Assembly (NCBI GenBank): GCA_963969495.1
Contig: OZ018323.1
Location: 74,744,920-74,808,919, forward strand
Direction of reading: 5' to 3'
Origin: Ceratothoa steindachneri
Lineage: Eukaryota; Arthropoda; Malacostraca; Isopoda; Cymothoidae
Length of the DNA: 64,000 bases
Of the stretch, positions 49,400 through 59,981 are shown in pieces. Within the stretch, counting starts at the first letter, position 1; each line of letters opens with the position of its first letter. Position numbers and translations under genes: made by a program. The notes beneath the pieces were generated by a model. The model made no database searches, was not told the origin of the DNA, and was given only the letters and a program-made list of their open reading frames with translations.

Positions 49400-51631
49400 A
49401 TTTGGATTAACATACATATTGACGTTAATCCTAGATTAATTCCAGCCCATGCAAGGAAGGATTATAACAGGGTGAATTGAGATAATTATGAGCACTTGCT
49501 CAGAAACTATTATCCAGTAAATTTGGGCGAAGCAACTCTCGAAGAGATTGATGTGGAAATCGAAAGGTTGGAGGACCAGTTGTTGAAGGTGGATAGAGAG
49601 TCCCTTCCAAAAACCGCTGACCGAATGATATCAGCGTAAAAATTTACCCATGATTGAAAAGATTTACACCGTGAACTGAACGAGTTATATCAAAGAAGCA
49701 TCATCATAGGAACTTCCTGTTATATAATGTACCATACAAGAAAAATAAAGGTGAAATTAAAAATACTGATTTTTGTGCATCAAGACCTAAAATGGAACGA
49801 AGCTATGGAAGACCTGTATAGCGAAGCATCTCCTAAGGAACTCTGGGTGAGAATCAAAAGACTGAAAGAAATGCCCTAGAAAACAAAAATGAAGCTCAAA
49901 GAAGCCAATGGAGAGTTAAAATCAGAAGAAAGTGAAATAGAGGAGATTTTAGGAAAACACTGAGAACAAACTTTAAAAATCAGCGAAAAGTAAAATTAAG
50001 GCTTCTATATTGATTTTGAGAATTAAATAATAGACGAGCTTAATAAGATCATAGAAAGGACCCATCGGACTCACCAAGTAATCAGGAAATAAGACGATAG
50101 AGTGATGCTAGAAGAATTTATAAAGCGCGCTCTACTCCTTTAAGCAAAAAGCACCTGGTCGGTCGGGACTGACAAAACTCAACTTCGTTAAACCACTAAG
50201 ATGCGTCCAGGAAGATATGCTCAATATCTTCAATGCCTGCTTAAATGTAGGCTACTTTTCTGACGCAAACAAAACGCCTAAGAGGATATTTATAGCCAAG
50301 CCTGGTAGACACCTGATTATAAAAAAAAGAGTTATCACCCAATATTCCTACTGGAAATTTGGGCCAAATTCTTAGAGAAGATTTTGAATAAAAGACTCGT
50401 TGAACAGTTGAAGGAAAATTCGCTTTTGCACAAATATCAAATTGGCTTCAGAAAGAAGAGAAGCACCGAGATGGCAATAAATGTTGTCACAGAAAAAAAT
50501 GCACCATCGTTGGAAAATCGGAGCTATATCGACATCATACCCAGAGACGTATCAAAGGCATTTTGTAAAGTATGGTTAAATCAGAATAAGTGAGGGCACG
50601 CGACTTTATGGTCAGCAGACCTTGTTGCATTTCCTTGAAGTTTGCTTTGAGTTTCAACCCAAGACTACAGAAGATCTTTTTTGACTTCGTCATGGAAAGA
50701 TCAGCGCATCGGTATGGGCAACATGGACAGGCCCTCGTTTCCGTTGCTGTTAGGATTACCTCGGGGAGGGTGATTCTCTCCACCCCTTTACTCGATATAC
50801 ACAACTGACATGCCCGAGCCGGGCATGTCAGCCCTGGAACCTGAACATTCCATTCACCGATGATATCAGTCAACTGATCGTTAGTGGGTATCGCAAAGCG
50901 CCACTGCAAGCTCGCATAAATGCCGAGAAAATTAAAAACATCAAGGTCTACGAAACAAAATAGAAGATCCGAACCAACAGTAACAATTTCAAGATCGTCC
51001 CGTTAGGTAGAAAAAAACAACAAATGTAAGGTTGGGGAATACACGGTATCCCTGAACGGATGAGTGCAATGTACTCGGGTTGAAGATTAATTCTACCGGA
51101 TACAGGAGGCACGTCTGAGATCGAATCCAGATAGCGAAATTGGCAATCAGAGCCATCGAGACATTTAGAAATTTAAGCACAAAAACTAAGAGGAAGATAA
51201 TGGTTCTAGTAAGATCAACCGTCATTTACCCTTTAGTCACACTTATCAGTGTCTCAGAAACGGTACGAAAAGAGTTGCAAAGTATCCAGAACAAATTCTT
51301 GCACATTGTCACCGGCACTCGCATAAGGGAAATGAGGAAGCAGGAAAATCTACAAAAAGCGGTTAATATCAAACTGCTCAACATACTATTAAAAGAAAGA
51401 TCAGTAGCAATGAAAGAAAAAGCAACCTCTAATCCCACCGACGATATCAGAGCATTCAGTGAAGAAAATCAACGAAGTCCATGCCATGCAAGTTTCCTAA
51501 GCAGCACCAGCAAGCTTGGAAATATAGTTGTTACTTATTATGCAAAACAAGATGGAATGAATCTCGAACAAACTAATAACCAACGAACAAAAAAGACCGA
51601 AAAACCCGAAAATGAGAACTTAACCCACTAA
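49400..51631 (+). pseudogene. Jockey-type non-LTR retrotransposon polyprotein relic
   Basis: Plus-strand frames read like a Jockey-group ORF2 from the endonuclease/RT linker onward. In order: an acidic helical linker (EEIDVEIERLEDQLLKV near 49545), LNKRLVEQLKENSLLHKYQI then GFRKKRST near 50383 (RT palm, pattern QFGFRxxxST), a GDP/ARKDVSKAF-like segment, LPRGG for the LPQGSxLSP motif near 50755, SIYTTDMPEPG near 50795, FTDD at 50853-50864 in place of YADD, an RTNSNNFKIVPLGRKK segment near 50965, then a 163-codon open frame (51140-51631) with LSTKTKRKIMVLVRSTVIY and LQSIQNKFLH, the usual RT C-terminal region. At least ten stops occur upstream, so it is inactive. No RNase H follows, as expected for Jockey. 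Confidence 0.8.
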
Positions 51632-51970
51632 GATAAACTAAACTAAGAAGGCAATCTCAGTGAACGAAAGGAAACAAGAAGTAAAAGGTAAGAAGTATCG
51701 ACATTGGGTAAGTATGTAGATCATAACAGACAAAATAAAATTTCAACAACATCTCAAAAACAAAATGAAAAAGATAACCACAAATAATTATTCTCAGAGA
51801 AATAGAAACCTAAGAAAAGAAAAAGACAAATAAAACATCAGAGAGAAACAATCACTTAAAGCAAGCGTCAAGAAAATGCAACAAGGTATGCTGACCAAAA
51901 AGTCGCATGTCCTGTTATTCTGATTTATGATTTTACGACCTACAAAGTTTTAAATAATTCGCGAGATAAT
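51632..51970. other. A-rich tail region of Jockey relic
   Basis: A-rich plus strand with CAAATAAAAC-like sequence, probably the 3' untranslated part of the Jockey copy. Its exact end was not located. Confidence 0.4.
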
Positions 51971-52220
51971 CTTTGGGAGGTCTTTGGCAATTTTATCATT
52001 CGAAAGAGAATGTAACACGTTAAGGGTTTCAAATTTCGTTAGAATCGGCCGAATAGTTATGTTTTTATTGCCAAAACTTAATAAAATTCCCGGGCCAACC
52101 TTGAGAGGACTTTGGCAATTATATGATTTGAAAGAGAAGGTAAAGCAATATAAGATTTTCAAATTTCGTTAGAATCAATCAAATAGTTATGATGTTATTG
52201 TCTAAAATAATAATTCCAGG
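51971..52220 (+). repeat. Tandem duplication, about 125 bp x 2
   Basis: Unit 1 (51971 to about 52095) and unit 2 (52100-52220) share GGACTTTGGCAAT, GAAAGAGAA-GTAA, TTTCAAATTTCGTTAGAATC and AATAGTTATG-T-TTATTG in order, with many substitutions. Confidence 0.85.
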
Positions 52221-52960
52221 GTTGCTTTTTAATGCAATTTGAAGATGTGGTTGGTATTTTTAAATTCACTTCATAAATTCATTCCTTGCCATCTTGAGCA
52301 TCAGCTATTTGATCTTCATTTTCTTTAGGAGATGAAATTATTTCACTTGATGACATTAAAACATTGGCCTAATAATAGTAAGCAACTCTTCTTCCTTCAC
52401 TTGTCACTTTAACTTATTGACTTATCTATTTTACTGAAGTTAATCTCGAAAGCAAACCTGATGTGCTCCAAAAGGAGAAATAATTCCTCTTTGACCTTTA
52501 ATGAAAGCAAGTTGGTTCACAGAGATCTTCATCTCCATAAGGATTTAAATTAATTTGAGTTTCGTTTTTGCAACCAGGCAGCCAAATTCATCGCAAAAAA
52601 AAACAATTTTACACTTGCGCCTGAGTATATCAACAGGTTGTCTAGTTTTGTGATAAAAGTGTCTTAGGCCTGTAACTCTCCTCTCCCACGTGATATGGTT
52701 TTGTCTTGCTCACAGTTCTTTTGGATCTATTTAAGATTGTGACTATTGAATTTGCAACGGGGGCTAGAAAAGAACTATTTCCTTCTTCCCACTTTTCAAG
52801 GACTTTAGGGTAAATATTCTTTGCATGATTGGCTGCTGGGTAGTTTCTTACATCCACATTTCAGAACGTCAACCAGAGTTTAGAATTGAGATAGCAACAA
52901 CTCTGCTATTTTCAATTTAGGTGTTCTGACGTAGAGTCAAGGTCGTTGAGTTACCTTGTA
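52221..52960. other. Unassigned AT-rich region
   Basis: The 71-codon minus-strand frame at 52642-52857 has no recognised motif. Confidence 0.45.
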
Positions 52961-53880
52961 CTGACTGAGCAGGGGGAGGGGAAGTCAAAATATTGGGAAT
53001 AATTGGGGTGCCTGAGCGCGTAGGAACATAATAACAAACTAAGTGCGATAGTTGGCCTAAATTAAACAACTTCTTGGGGTTCTCGGTTGCGAGAAACTGG
53101 TTATAGAAAAATACTTTACTCTATACAAAAACAAGGAATATAAGTAATTTTTCAATGGATAAACAACAAAAAATTAAGGGGGGAATACGGAAGTACAAAA
53201 TCAAAGTCACAAAGTATCGAGATATAACGGGACTCAATGAGGCTCGTTCACTGGAGGTAGGAACGAAATCTGGAGGGAAAACGGGTAGCCTGAGTTCCGA
53301 GGGAGATTCACGTAAATCGGATGGGCTGAGGCCTGGTGACGACTGGGTTTTGCCATGTTTGATTGCAAACACTTTGTTTAAACTCGATGAAGATGAACGA
53401 GGGAGTACGCCAGGCGAGAACGGATCTGATTTGTTTGTTTACTAGCATCTATCTGGCGAGAACCCTTGTCTTCGGCTGCAAGCGAGAAAGAGTCGAGGGC
53501 TGCTCGTCACATCACGGGGATGGCGGGCACGAGATTTTGGGTGCTATGCACGGAGTCTGCATGGTATTGCTATCCACAACTGTACTCACAACTGTACTGG
53601 TTTCTGTCGGCCATTGTCTGAGTATTTATGTGGCCTAAGCGGAATTGTCTCGCCTGAGGCACCGGGAAGGAGCGGGTCTTATCCGACAAGGCGCGTCATG
53701 CGTGGACTCTCAAGTTCGCGCGGGGTTTCTGATCTGTTTAGAGCTCACCCTGCTTCGAACGCTCTCATTATCTGCACCGGAAGAACACCAGTTCCAGGGA
53801 GCTGTATGTATACGTGTGTCTCACGGCCGTTCTAGATCATCCCACGTGGGGTTATCAATCTCATTCTGACATGTTCAAAT
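52961..53880. other. GC-richer block with unrecognised open frames
   Basis: Between AT-rich flanks this 0.9-kb block has higher GC and overlapping open frames on the plus strand (53155-53445, 96 codons; 53363-53638, 91 codons; 53614-53869). The first is Lys/Gly/Ser-rich and hydrophilic; the others have no clear pattern. A small perfect repeat ACAACTGTACT occurs twice at about 53576-53599. It may be LTR, satellite-edge or a decayed element; I recognise no domain. Confidence 0.4.
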
Positions 53881-54194
53881 GTCTTGTCCTAATTTTAAAA
53901 GCAATTGTATGTCAAATCTAACTGGTAGGATAGTGGTACTGAAGGTAAATAAATCTTTTGCACACTAATGAATATGTTTCAAACGGTGAAAAAAAAAGTG
54001 ATATAGATATAATTATTAATAAAATAATAGTCATTTAATTGCCCAAGATGAGAAGAATAATTCAAAATTTTTAAAGTAGATAATTATGTAAAACCAAAAA
54101 TTCTATTAAAAGAAAAAAATAACAAGAATTCATAAGTAGGTCTTCAAATTTTGAGCAAACCTCATTTATGTAATTAGAACTTTGAAAAGATTGA
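53881..54194. other. AT-rich spacer before the pentamer satellite
   Basis: No feature seen. Confidence 0.5.
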
Positions 54195-55615
54195 CACACT
54201 CTAACAGCACAGTATTCCATAGTATGGCATAAATATACGATAGAAGACTAGAGCATAGTATATTATAGCATATTATTGTATATCATAATATAGAATAGCA
54301 CAGCATTGCATAATATAGCTCAGCGTAGTAAAACATAACATAGTAGAGTATATTATAGCATAGTATAGCATAGTATAACACGAATAGTATAGAAGAGCAT
54401 AGTCTTGCCTAGCATGAAATAGCATAGTATAACCACGTACTTATGCATAGCATAGTAGATAATAGCCTAGCCTAGCATGACTCAATAAAGTTTGGAATAG
54501 CATAACCTGGTATAGCTAGAATAATCTAGCCTAAACTTGCCTAGTATATCAGAGCATATGTTAGCCAAGCATAGCATAGTATAACCTACCCTGTTTTAGC
54601 CTAGTATAGCAAAGCCTAGCCAAACATACGAGAGCCTAGCCTAAAATAGAATAGCCTAGTTTTGCCGGGCCTCACCTAGGATAGCTTATTACAATCTATA
54701 TAGCCTAGTATAACCTAGCATAATATAACCTACTTTATTCTACTTTAGCTTAGTATAGCAAAGCCTATTGTATCCTAGTATAGCCTAGCCTAGCTTTGTA
54801 GACCCTAGTCTAACCTAGCCTATTATAGTATGGCCTAGCTTAGCCAAGCGTATGATTGACGAGTGTAGTCTAGCTTATTATAGCCTAGCCTAAACAGGTA
54901 TGACTTATTATTGCATGCCCGACCCTAACCTAACATCGATTAGAGTATCTTAGCCTATTATATAAAAGCTAGAATAAGCTAATATAGCATAGACAATATA
55001 TCCCTGCATGCGATAGCCTAGCTTAGCCTACTATAGGCTAGGTTGGTATAGCCTTTCCTAGCATAACCACAGCTAACATAATATAGCTATGCGTATCATA
55101 TTATAGTCTAGACTAGTATATCTTAAACTAGTATAGCATACCACACCCTAGACTAGAATAGTCTTGCATAGCTTAGGCTATTACTGCCTTAGTTAGCTAG
55201 CCTATCGTAGCCTTACATATTATTACCTAGCATAGCCTAACATAGCCTAGCATAGCCCTCCCTAGGCTTATTATACTTTAGCCTAACTTAGCATAGTATA
55301 GCCCTGTCTAGTCTAATATAGCTTTGTCTAGCCTAGTTTATCTTATCATAGCTTAGCCTAGCCTAGCATAGTATAACCTAGCCTAGCATTAACTATCCTA
55401 GACAAGTATAGCCTATACTATCAAATTATACGCTAGTAAAGCATAGCTTAGTATGTCTAGCCTAACATACTATATGCTCTCCTAGCATATCATTATATAT
55501 CCTAAATTATCATAGTATATCTTACTCATGTAAATTATATCTTAGCATAGCTTAACACACTAGACTATAATAGCCTAGCATAGTATAGCCTATTCTAGGC
55601 TTGCCTATATTAGAT
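54195..55615. repeat. Degenerate 5-bp-period satellite (TAGCC/TAGCA/TAGTA type)
   Basis: About 1.4 kb in which TAG recurs mostly every 5, 10 or 15 bases, with variable two-base spacers (TAGCA, TAGTA, TATTA in the first part; TAGCC, TAACC, TAGCT in the middle and end). No frame is open for long. The pattern is a diverged pentanucleotide array. Confidence 0.93.
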
Positions 55616-55721
55616 TTAAAAACCCCATTTTAAACTCTAACACAAGCTCATTTCCATTTTTACTACAACTATATTACCCACTAATTACGCACACCAAGTC
55701 CACTTCCCCCCAAAACAACCC

Positions 55722-57019
55722 TGTGATAGAACGAGTTAATTTCAACTCCTATCCCATATTATTAAAAACCACGATGCTGCCCACGTGCATCTTCGATTCG
55801 AGGCTTGGAGTCTTATCTCAGCTACCGGATGCCAATGTTTAAACAAGGAGGTTATCGTCCCCCCGTTCGCCCCCATACGCCGACCTCGCCAGATCGAGTT
55901 AGGCTTATGAACAGATAAGGCATTGTTCCCCGGCCCGGCTGTGCGTTCCTTCCAAGCTTTCACTCCATTTTCCCCCACGCCAAGGAGATGTCCTGGCTAT
56001 TTATATGGAAACTTTACCACTAAGATCAGATTGGAGATCCAGATTTTCGTCGCGAAACATCACCACGACCCTCTCTCCCTTTGTGCGCCAAGGGACCTCG
56101 ACCTCGAGATTCACCATCACTTGTCCAGAAGGAGGACAATATTCCTTGAGTGCCAAAGGTTCGAGCCTTTCCGACGCCAAGTCCCAAGGCTTCCCCCCCC
56201 CCGTTGTTCAAGGAGAACAGCATTAGAACAGCCATTGTTCGTTTTGAGCCCTTCGCCAAGAAATGGTTATCTTCCCCCCCCCCCCTGTTGTTCAAGGGAG
56301 AACAGCATTAGAACAGCCATTGTTCGTTTTGAGCCCTTCGCCAAGAAACGGTTCTCTTCCCCCCCTGTTGTTCAAGGGAGAACAGCATTAGAACAGCCAT
56401 TGTTCTTGAGCCCGTAGACAAGAGACGGTTCTCATTCCCCCCTTTGTTCAGAAGAGAACAAAGTAGAACAGCCATTGTTCTTCAAGCCGTTCGTCGAGTA
56501 ACGGTTCTCCTTTCCAAGACGCCTCGTCAGGATCCTTTTATCCCCCCCCCCCTTCGGCTGGAACTCGCCAGCGGACCGAATATTCCTTCAAGTACCTTCC
56601 ACTGCACCCTAATGAAAAGTTACGTAAGCCAAACGTCACCTTTTGAGTATTGATCCCTTTTGTCAATTCTATCCTGTGCTTTAAATTGTTTATCGAACCA
56701 TCCCATCTCTTTAACTCTATATTTGTTTTTCCTTTTTTAATCCCTTAAATCCTTGGATTAGCCCGAGTCTCCACGACTCTTTCCATTCTGTTTATGTCAA
56801 TATTTTCCGTTTTTGTGTTTTGTTTATAGTTATTATTAATAAAACTCTATTTTATTAATGATAGCAATATTATTATCCTTGAGCTCAGTTCCACTTCTTA
56901 AGCATTTTGAAGATACATAATATCGGCCGCCAGACAGTAAACGCACTCTAAAGATAATTAAGGAAGTTCCCTCAACGAATAGTGTAATATATGGTATCGT
57001 CGGGTGTCATTCTACGACA
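55722..57019 (+). repeat. 5' LTR of Gypsy element 1
   Basis: 1298 bp, TG...CA ends. A TATTTATATGG box lies at 55997-56007, about 275 bp in. Four tandem units follow (56202-56515), then AATAAAACTC at about 56839 as a possible polyadenylation signal. The same boxes occur in the 3' LTR. Confidence 0.96.
56202..56515 (+). repeat. Tandem repeat inside the 5' LTR, about 80 bp x 4
   Basis: Units begin near 56202, 56285, 56365 and 56442 with (C)TGTTGTTCAAGGGAGAACA, then AGAACAGCCATTGTTC, GAGCCCTTCGCCAAGAAA and CGGTTCTC, and end in a C-rich run of variable length (6-13 C). Unit lengths are 83, 80, 77 and 74. The 3' LTR carries the same four at 60462-60775 with a few base differences. Confidence 0.92.
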
Positions 57020-57042
57020 TATATATATTTACTATTTAAATT

Positions 57043-57058
57043 TGGTATCAGGTGTGTA
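57043..57058 (+). other. Possible primer-binding site of Gypsy element 1
   Basis: TGGTATCAGGTGTGTA lies 23 bases after the LTR end, separated by an AT-rich spacer. It begins with TGG (tRNA CCA end) and resembles the TGG-box after LTR-like block (i). The tRNA is not identified, and the distance from the LTR is longer than usual. Confidence 0.5.
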
Positions 57059-57385
57059 AGGTTTAACGCTATATCTTTGCAAACACTGGTCTCAGTCGAG
57101 TAAAGCATAGTGTTATTCGTTATAATAATAGAATATAGTAGTTCCCTTTTGTTTTAACGATTGCTATCCCCCCTTTTTTTTAAACTTAAGAAGCTGGAGT
57201 AGCTCAAGGAACGGTTATAATAATTTGTTTGTGTTTTTTTTGTGATTTTAGTCAGTGGTTATTTAGATTGAGAAACCAAGTACGAATGGTTCGGTGCCCA
57301 TATTTAGGTAGGCTAATTCTATAGAAGCATAATTCTTGTTGCGAGGAATTTTAGTTGTTTGACTAGTGCGCCCCCAAGTGCAAAG

Positions 57386-59488
57386 ATGACTCAGTTTGCA
57401 ATCTTTAAAGCGCAAGGAGAGTCCTGTGGACTCTCCGGAAAAGAACTAATTGAGTACATTCAAGAGGAGCAAAGAAAAGAGGAAGAAAGAGAAATACAAC
57501 GAGAAGAAAGAGAAAGAGAGGAACGGATAAGACAAGCTGAGCTTCAGATTGAATTAGCTCGGATTAAAGCAGAAGTTCAAAGAAAAAAGGTAGAAAAAGA
57601 AAGAGAAAGAGAGGAACGGGAAAGAGTAATCCAACGAGAAGAACGAGAAGGAAAAATACAACGAGAAGAACGAGAAAAAGAAATCCAACGAGAAGAAAGA
57701 AGGACGGACTCGCGCTCCTTCCCAGGGAAGCTGACAAAGTTTCCGAGCCCCGTAAAACCCCAAAACTTCTTTCCCCAAAACCAACAACGGGACTCCAAAC
57801 CTCCCGTTAAGACTTCTCCTCCATCTCTCTTCCCGAAGCGACCAACCATATGCTTCACCTGTGGTGTAGAAAACCACATGAGCTGGAATTGCCCCCAAAA
57901 TTCTAGGCTTAAAAGCGGACCAGCCCACCAAGTTCACCAGATTAATGCGACCCCGGCTCCCCCGGTGGTGCAGACCCAAGCAGAAACTTCTCCCCCTCCG
58001 TCAGGCCACCAGGTAAATTTTGTTTTTGGTAAAAGTTCATCGGGAACTTTGAAATATGAGGAGGGCAGCGTGGACAGCTGCCGAGTATTGACTCTCGTCA
58101 GGGATACAGGATGTACGTGCTTCATCGTGTCCGACGAACTCCTCCCAGTGGCCTCTAACCACGAAAAAATTGCGGTGGTACATGACCAACTTGGGCGGGC
58201 GAACCGATTCCCCGTCGCTAGATGTTACCTGCAGTGTCAATATTATAATGGCTGGGCTGAAGTCATTGTAGCACCCATAAAATTCTGTTCCGTACTTATA
58301 GGACAGAGCCCCCAAGTAAGTTTCGACCCTGTGTTTCAGGCCGCCCTTCCTCAAGGCCGAGATAAAAAAGAAGCCCCGGAGCCCGTCCCCATCAGAACCC
58401 CGATACCGTCCGATTTCTCGGAGACCCCTAACCAGGACTTTAGGACGGCAAAAGAGGAATGTGAATCACTAACACCCTTAGGTGATAAGGCCCCAGACAA
58501 GGACACGGAGACTGTCCCTGGACCCCAAGAAAAAAAGAACCCCCAACGCGCCCATGGAGATACCTTCGTAGAACTGGACGAAGCATCGGCGCTTGAAGAG
58601 GATTGCCCCGCGGAGTCCCTTAAGGTAATCCAGACAGTGTGCATCCAACCTGATGCCGATTACTCTCCTCCTTCCCTACCAGGCGAGTCTTTGGAACCCT
58701 CTGACCTGGATAGTGACGCGCAGCTGACACCACGTCAGAAGAGTCAGCTCCAAGAACTAATTAAATGGAATCACCATTTACCCACCCTATTAGCTCTTTT
58801 CGAGCAACTGCGTGGAAATGGCCTCACCATTGGCCCCAGCAAATGCCAGTTTGCCCACGAACCCATTAAATATTTAAGTTTCAAAATAGGACAAAGCAAG
58901 TTAGGTCCCCAAGAGAACAAGATTAAGGCAATCGCCGACCTGCCCCTCCCGATTACAAAGAAGCCATTAAGATCGATCCTAGGATCAGCTTCTCCCTATC
59001 AGCGATTTGTTCCGAATTTCGCTGCAATTTCAGCCCCCCTATGCCCCCTTCAGGAAAAGAATTTCTCCGATCGTTTACGTTGGAATGATGTCGCTGTTTC
59101 CCATTTTAATCAGCTCAAAAGTAAGTTCATTTCTGCCCCCATTTTTAAATTGCCCAACCCGGAAAAATCCTTTGGGGTTAAGACCGACGTGATCAACGAG
59201 GGCATTGGAGGTGTACTCCTTCAATACGTGGATGACAGAACGAGTCATCCAGTTGCATATGCTAGTCGTCAATTATTACCACGCGAAAAGAGATATGCCA
59301 CTAGAGAAAAGATAGCTCTATCAATTATCTGGGTCATAGACAAATTCAAGCTGTACTTGATATGTAAAGAATTTCAAATAGGAACCGACCACCGTCCGTT
59401 AGCCTATATTAGGAATTTGAGACACTCAAACGGCCGCATCATGCGCTGGAGTTTACTCTTGCAAGAGTATCAGTTTAAAATAAATTAG
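57386..59488 (+). CDS. Gag-protease-RNase H fusion of Gypsy element 1 (RT core deleted)
   Basis: 700 codons from the ATG at 57386 (the frame extends nine codons upstream without another ATG). Residues 28-110 are a highly charged Glu/Arg coiled-coil typical of this Gag type. The zinc knuckle CFTCGVENHMSWNC is at 156-169, a perfect C-x2-C-x4-H-x4-C. The protease DTG is at 240-242 (LVRDTGCTCFIVSDELLP). The pol linker LTPRQKSQLQELIK ends at residue 460 and passes straight into WNHHLPTLLALFEQLRGNGL, the segment that follows the YxDD box in relatives. So about 200 residues with the catalytic RT core are gone, in frame. RNase H keeps Asp601 and Asp668 but has Ile at 643, where the family has Glu (EKEALSI reads EKIALSI). 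It ends FKIN-stop. Expression is plausible; RT activity is not. Confidence 0.9.
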   Translation: MTQFAIFKAQGESCGLSGKELIEYIQEEQRKEEEREIQREEREREERIRQAELQIELARIKAEVQRKKVEKEREREERERVIQREEREGKIQREEREKEIQREERRTDSRSFPGKLTKFPSPVKPQNFFPQNQQRDSKPPVKTSPPSLFPKRPTICFTCGVENHMSWNCPQNSRLKSGPAHQVHQINATPAPPVVQTQAETSPPPSGHQVNFVFGKSSSGTLKYEEGSVDSCRVLTLVRDTGCTCFIVSDELLPVASNHEKIAVVHDQLGRANRFPVARCYLQCQYYNGWAEVIVAPIKFCSVLIGQSPQVSFDPVFQAALPQGRDKKEAPEPVPIRTPIPSDFSETPNQDFRTAKEECESLTPLGDKAPDKDTETVPGPQEKKNPQRAHGDTFVELDEASALEEDCPAESLKVIQTVCIQPDADYSPPSLPGESLEPSDLDSDAQLTPRQKSQLQELIKWNHHLPTLLALFEQLRGNGLTIGPSKCQFAHEPIKYLSFKIGQSKLGPQENKIKAIADLPLPITKKPLRSILGSASPYQRFVPNFAAISAPLCPLQEKNFSDRLRWNDVAVSHFNQLKSKFISAPIFKLPNPEKSFGVKTDVINEGIGGVLLQYVDDRTSHPVAYASRQLLPREKRYATREKIALSIIWVIDKFKLYLICKEFQIGTDHRPLAYIRNLRHSNGRIMRWSLLLQEYQFKIN

Positions 59489-59560
59489 ATAAAAGGTTCC
59501 GATAACCAGGTGGCTGACGCCCTCAGTAGAAATGCGTTACCGAATAGCGTAGAATAATTG
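59489..59560 (+). pseudogene. Read-on end of the Gypsy RNase H domain
   Basis: After the TAG at 59486-59488 the same frame continues IKGSDNQVADALSRNALPN and stops at 59555. In relatives this follows as FxINYIKGSDNxVADALSR, so the TAG replaces a Tyr codon. The integrase that should follow is absent; the rest to the polypurine tract is AT-rich and non-coding. Confidence 0.85.
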
Positions 59561-59969
59561 TATTCATAGGATTAGTATCTCCATGTAGGTATATACCGTC
59601 TTGTACGACTTAATTTAAGATTCTTTTGTAATATTATTAATTAATGTATATGTCTGAATTTTGTAACGCTCAATGTCTAATTTTTTGTATGTATATATAT
59701 TTGTTCTTATTAATTTACGTATAAATTATTTTGTCCCGTATGTCCTAAGCTTATATCATTTCATTGTTCCATGCCCTTTTTTTTTCTCTGATTAAGTTGT
59801 ATTAAAGGTTATTTTCCCCTGTAATCTAAAGATCAAAATATTCATATGTATTGAGGTAATACTAGTTAGGTGCAGGAAGGTACGGTTGGTACAAGAAAAC
59901 GAGTTCCCCACAATGGAGCTCTATCGTTGTCCCTTCTCTCTTTTTTTTTCGAAGCGACAACTTCCCCCC
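59561..59969. other. Non-coding interval where integrase should be
   Basis: About 400 AT-rich bases between the end of RNase H and the polypurine tract, with no integrase motif (no HHCC or DDE segments) in any frame. Confidence 0.7.
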
Positions 59970-59981
59970 GGAATGGAGGGG
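59966..59981 (+). other. Polypurine tract of Gypsy element 1
   Basis: CCCCCGGAATGGAGGGG immediately precedes the TG of the 3' LTR. The purine run GGAATGGAGGGG (59970-59981) would prime plus-strand DNA. Confidence 0.85.

Noticed and set aside
54195..55615. CRISPR-like or telomere array
   Set aside because: Period is 5 bp without spacers, so not CRISPR; units are too variable to call a telomere repeat.
55923..56653. Open frames on both strands in the LTRs (repeated at 60002-60926)
   Set aside because: They lie in LTR sequence and its tandem repeats, appear in both LTRs, and change length with the C-runs.
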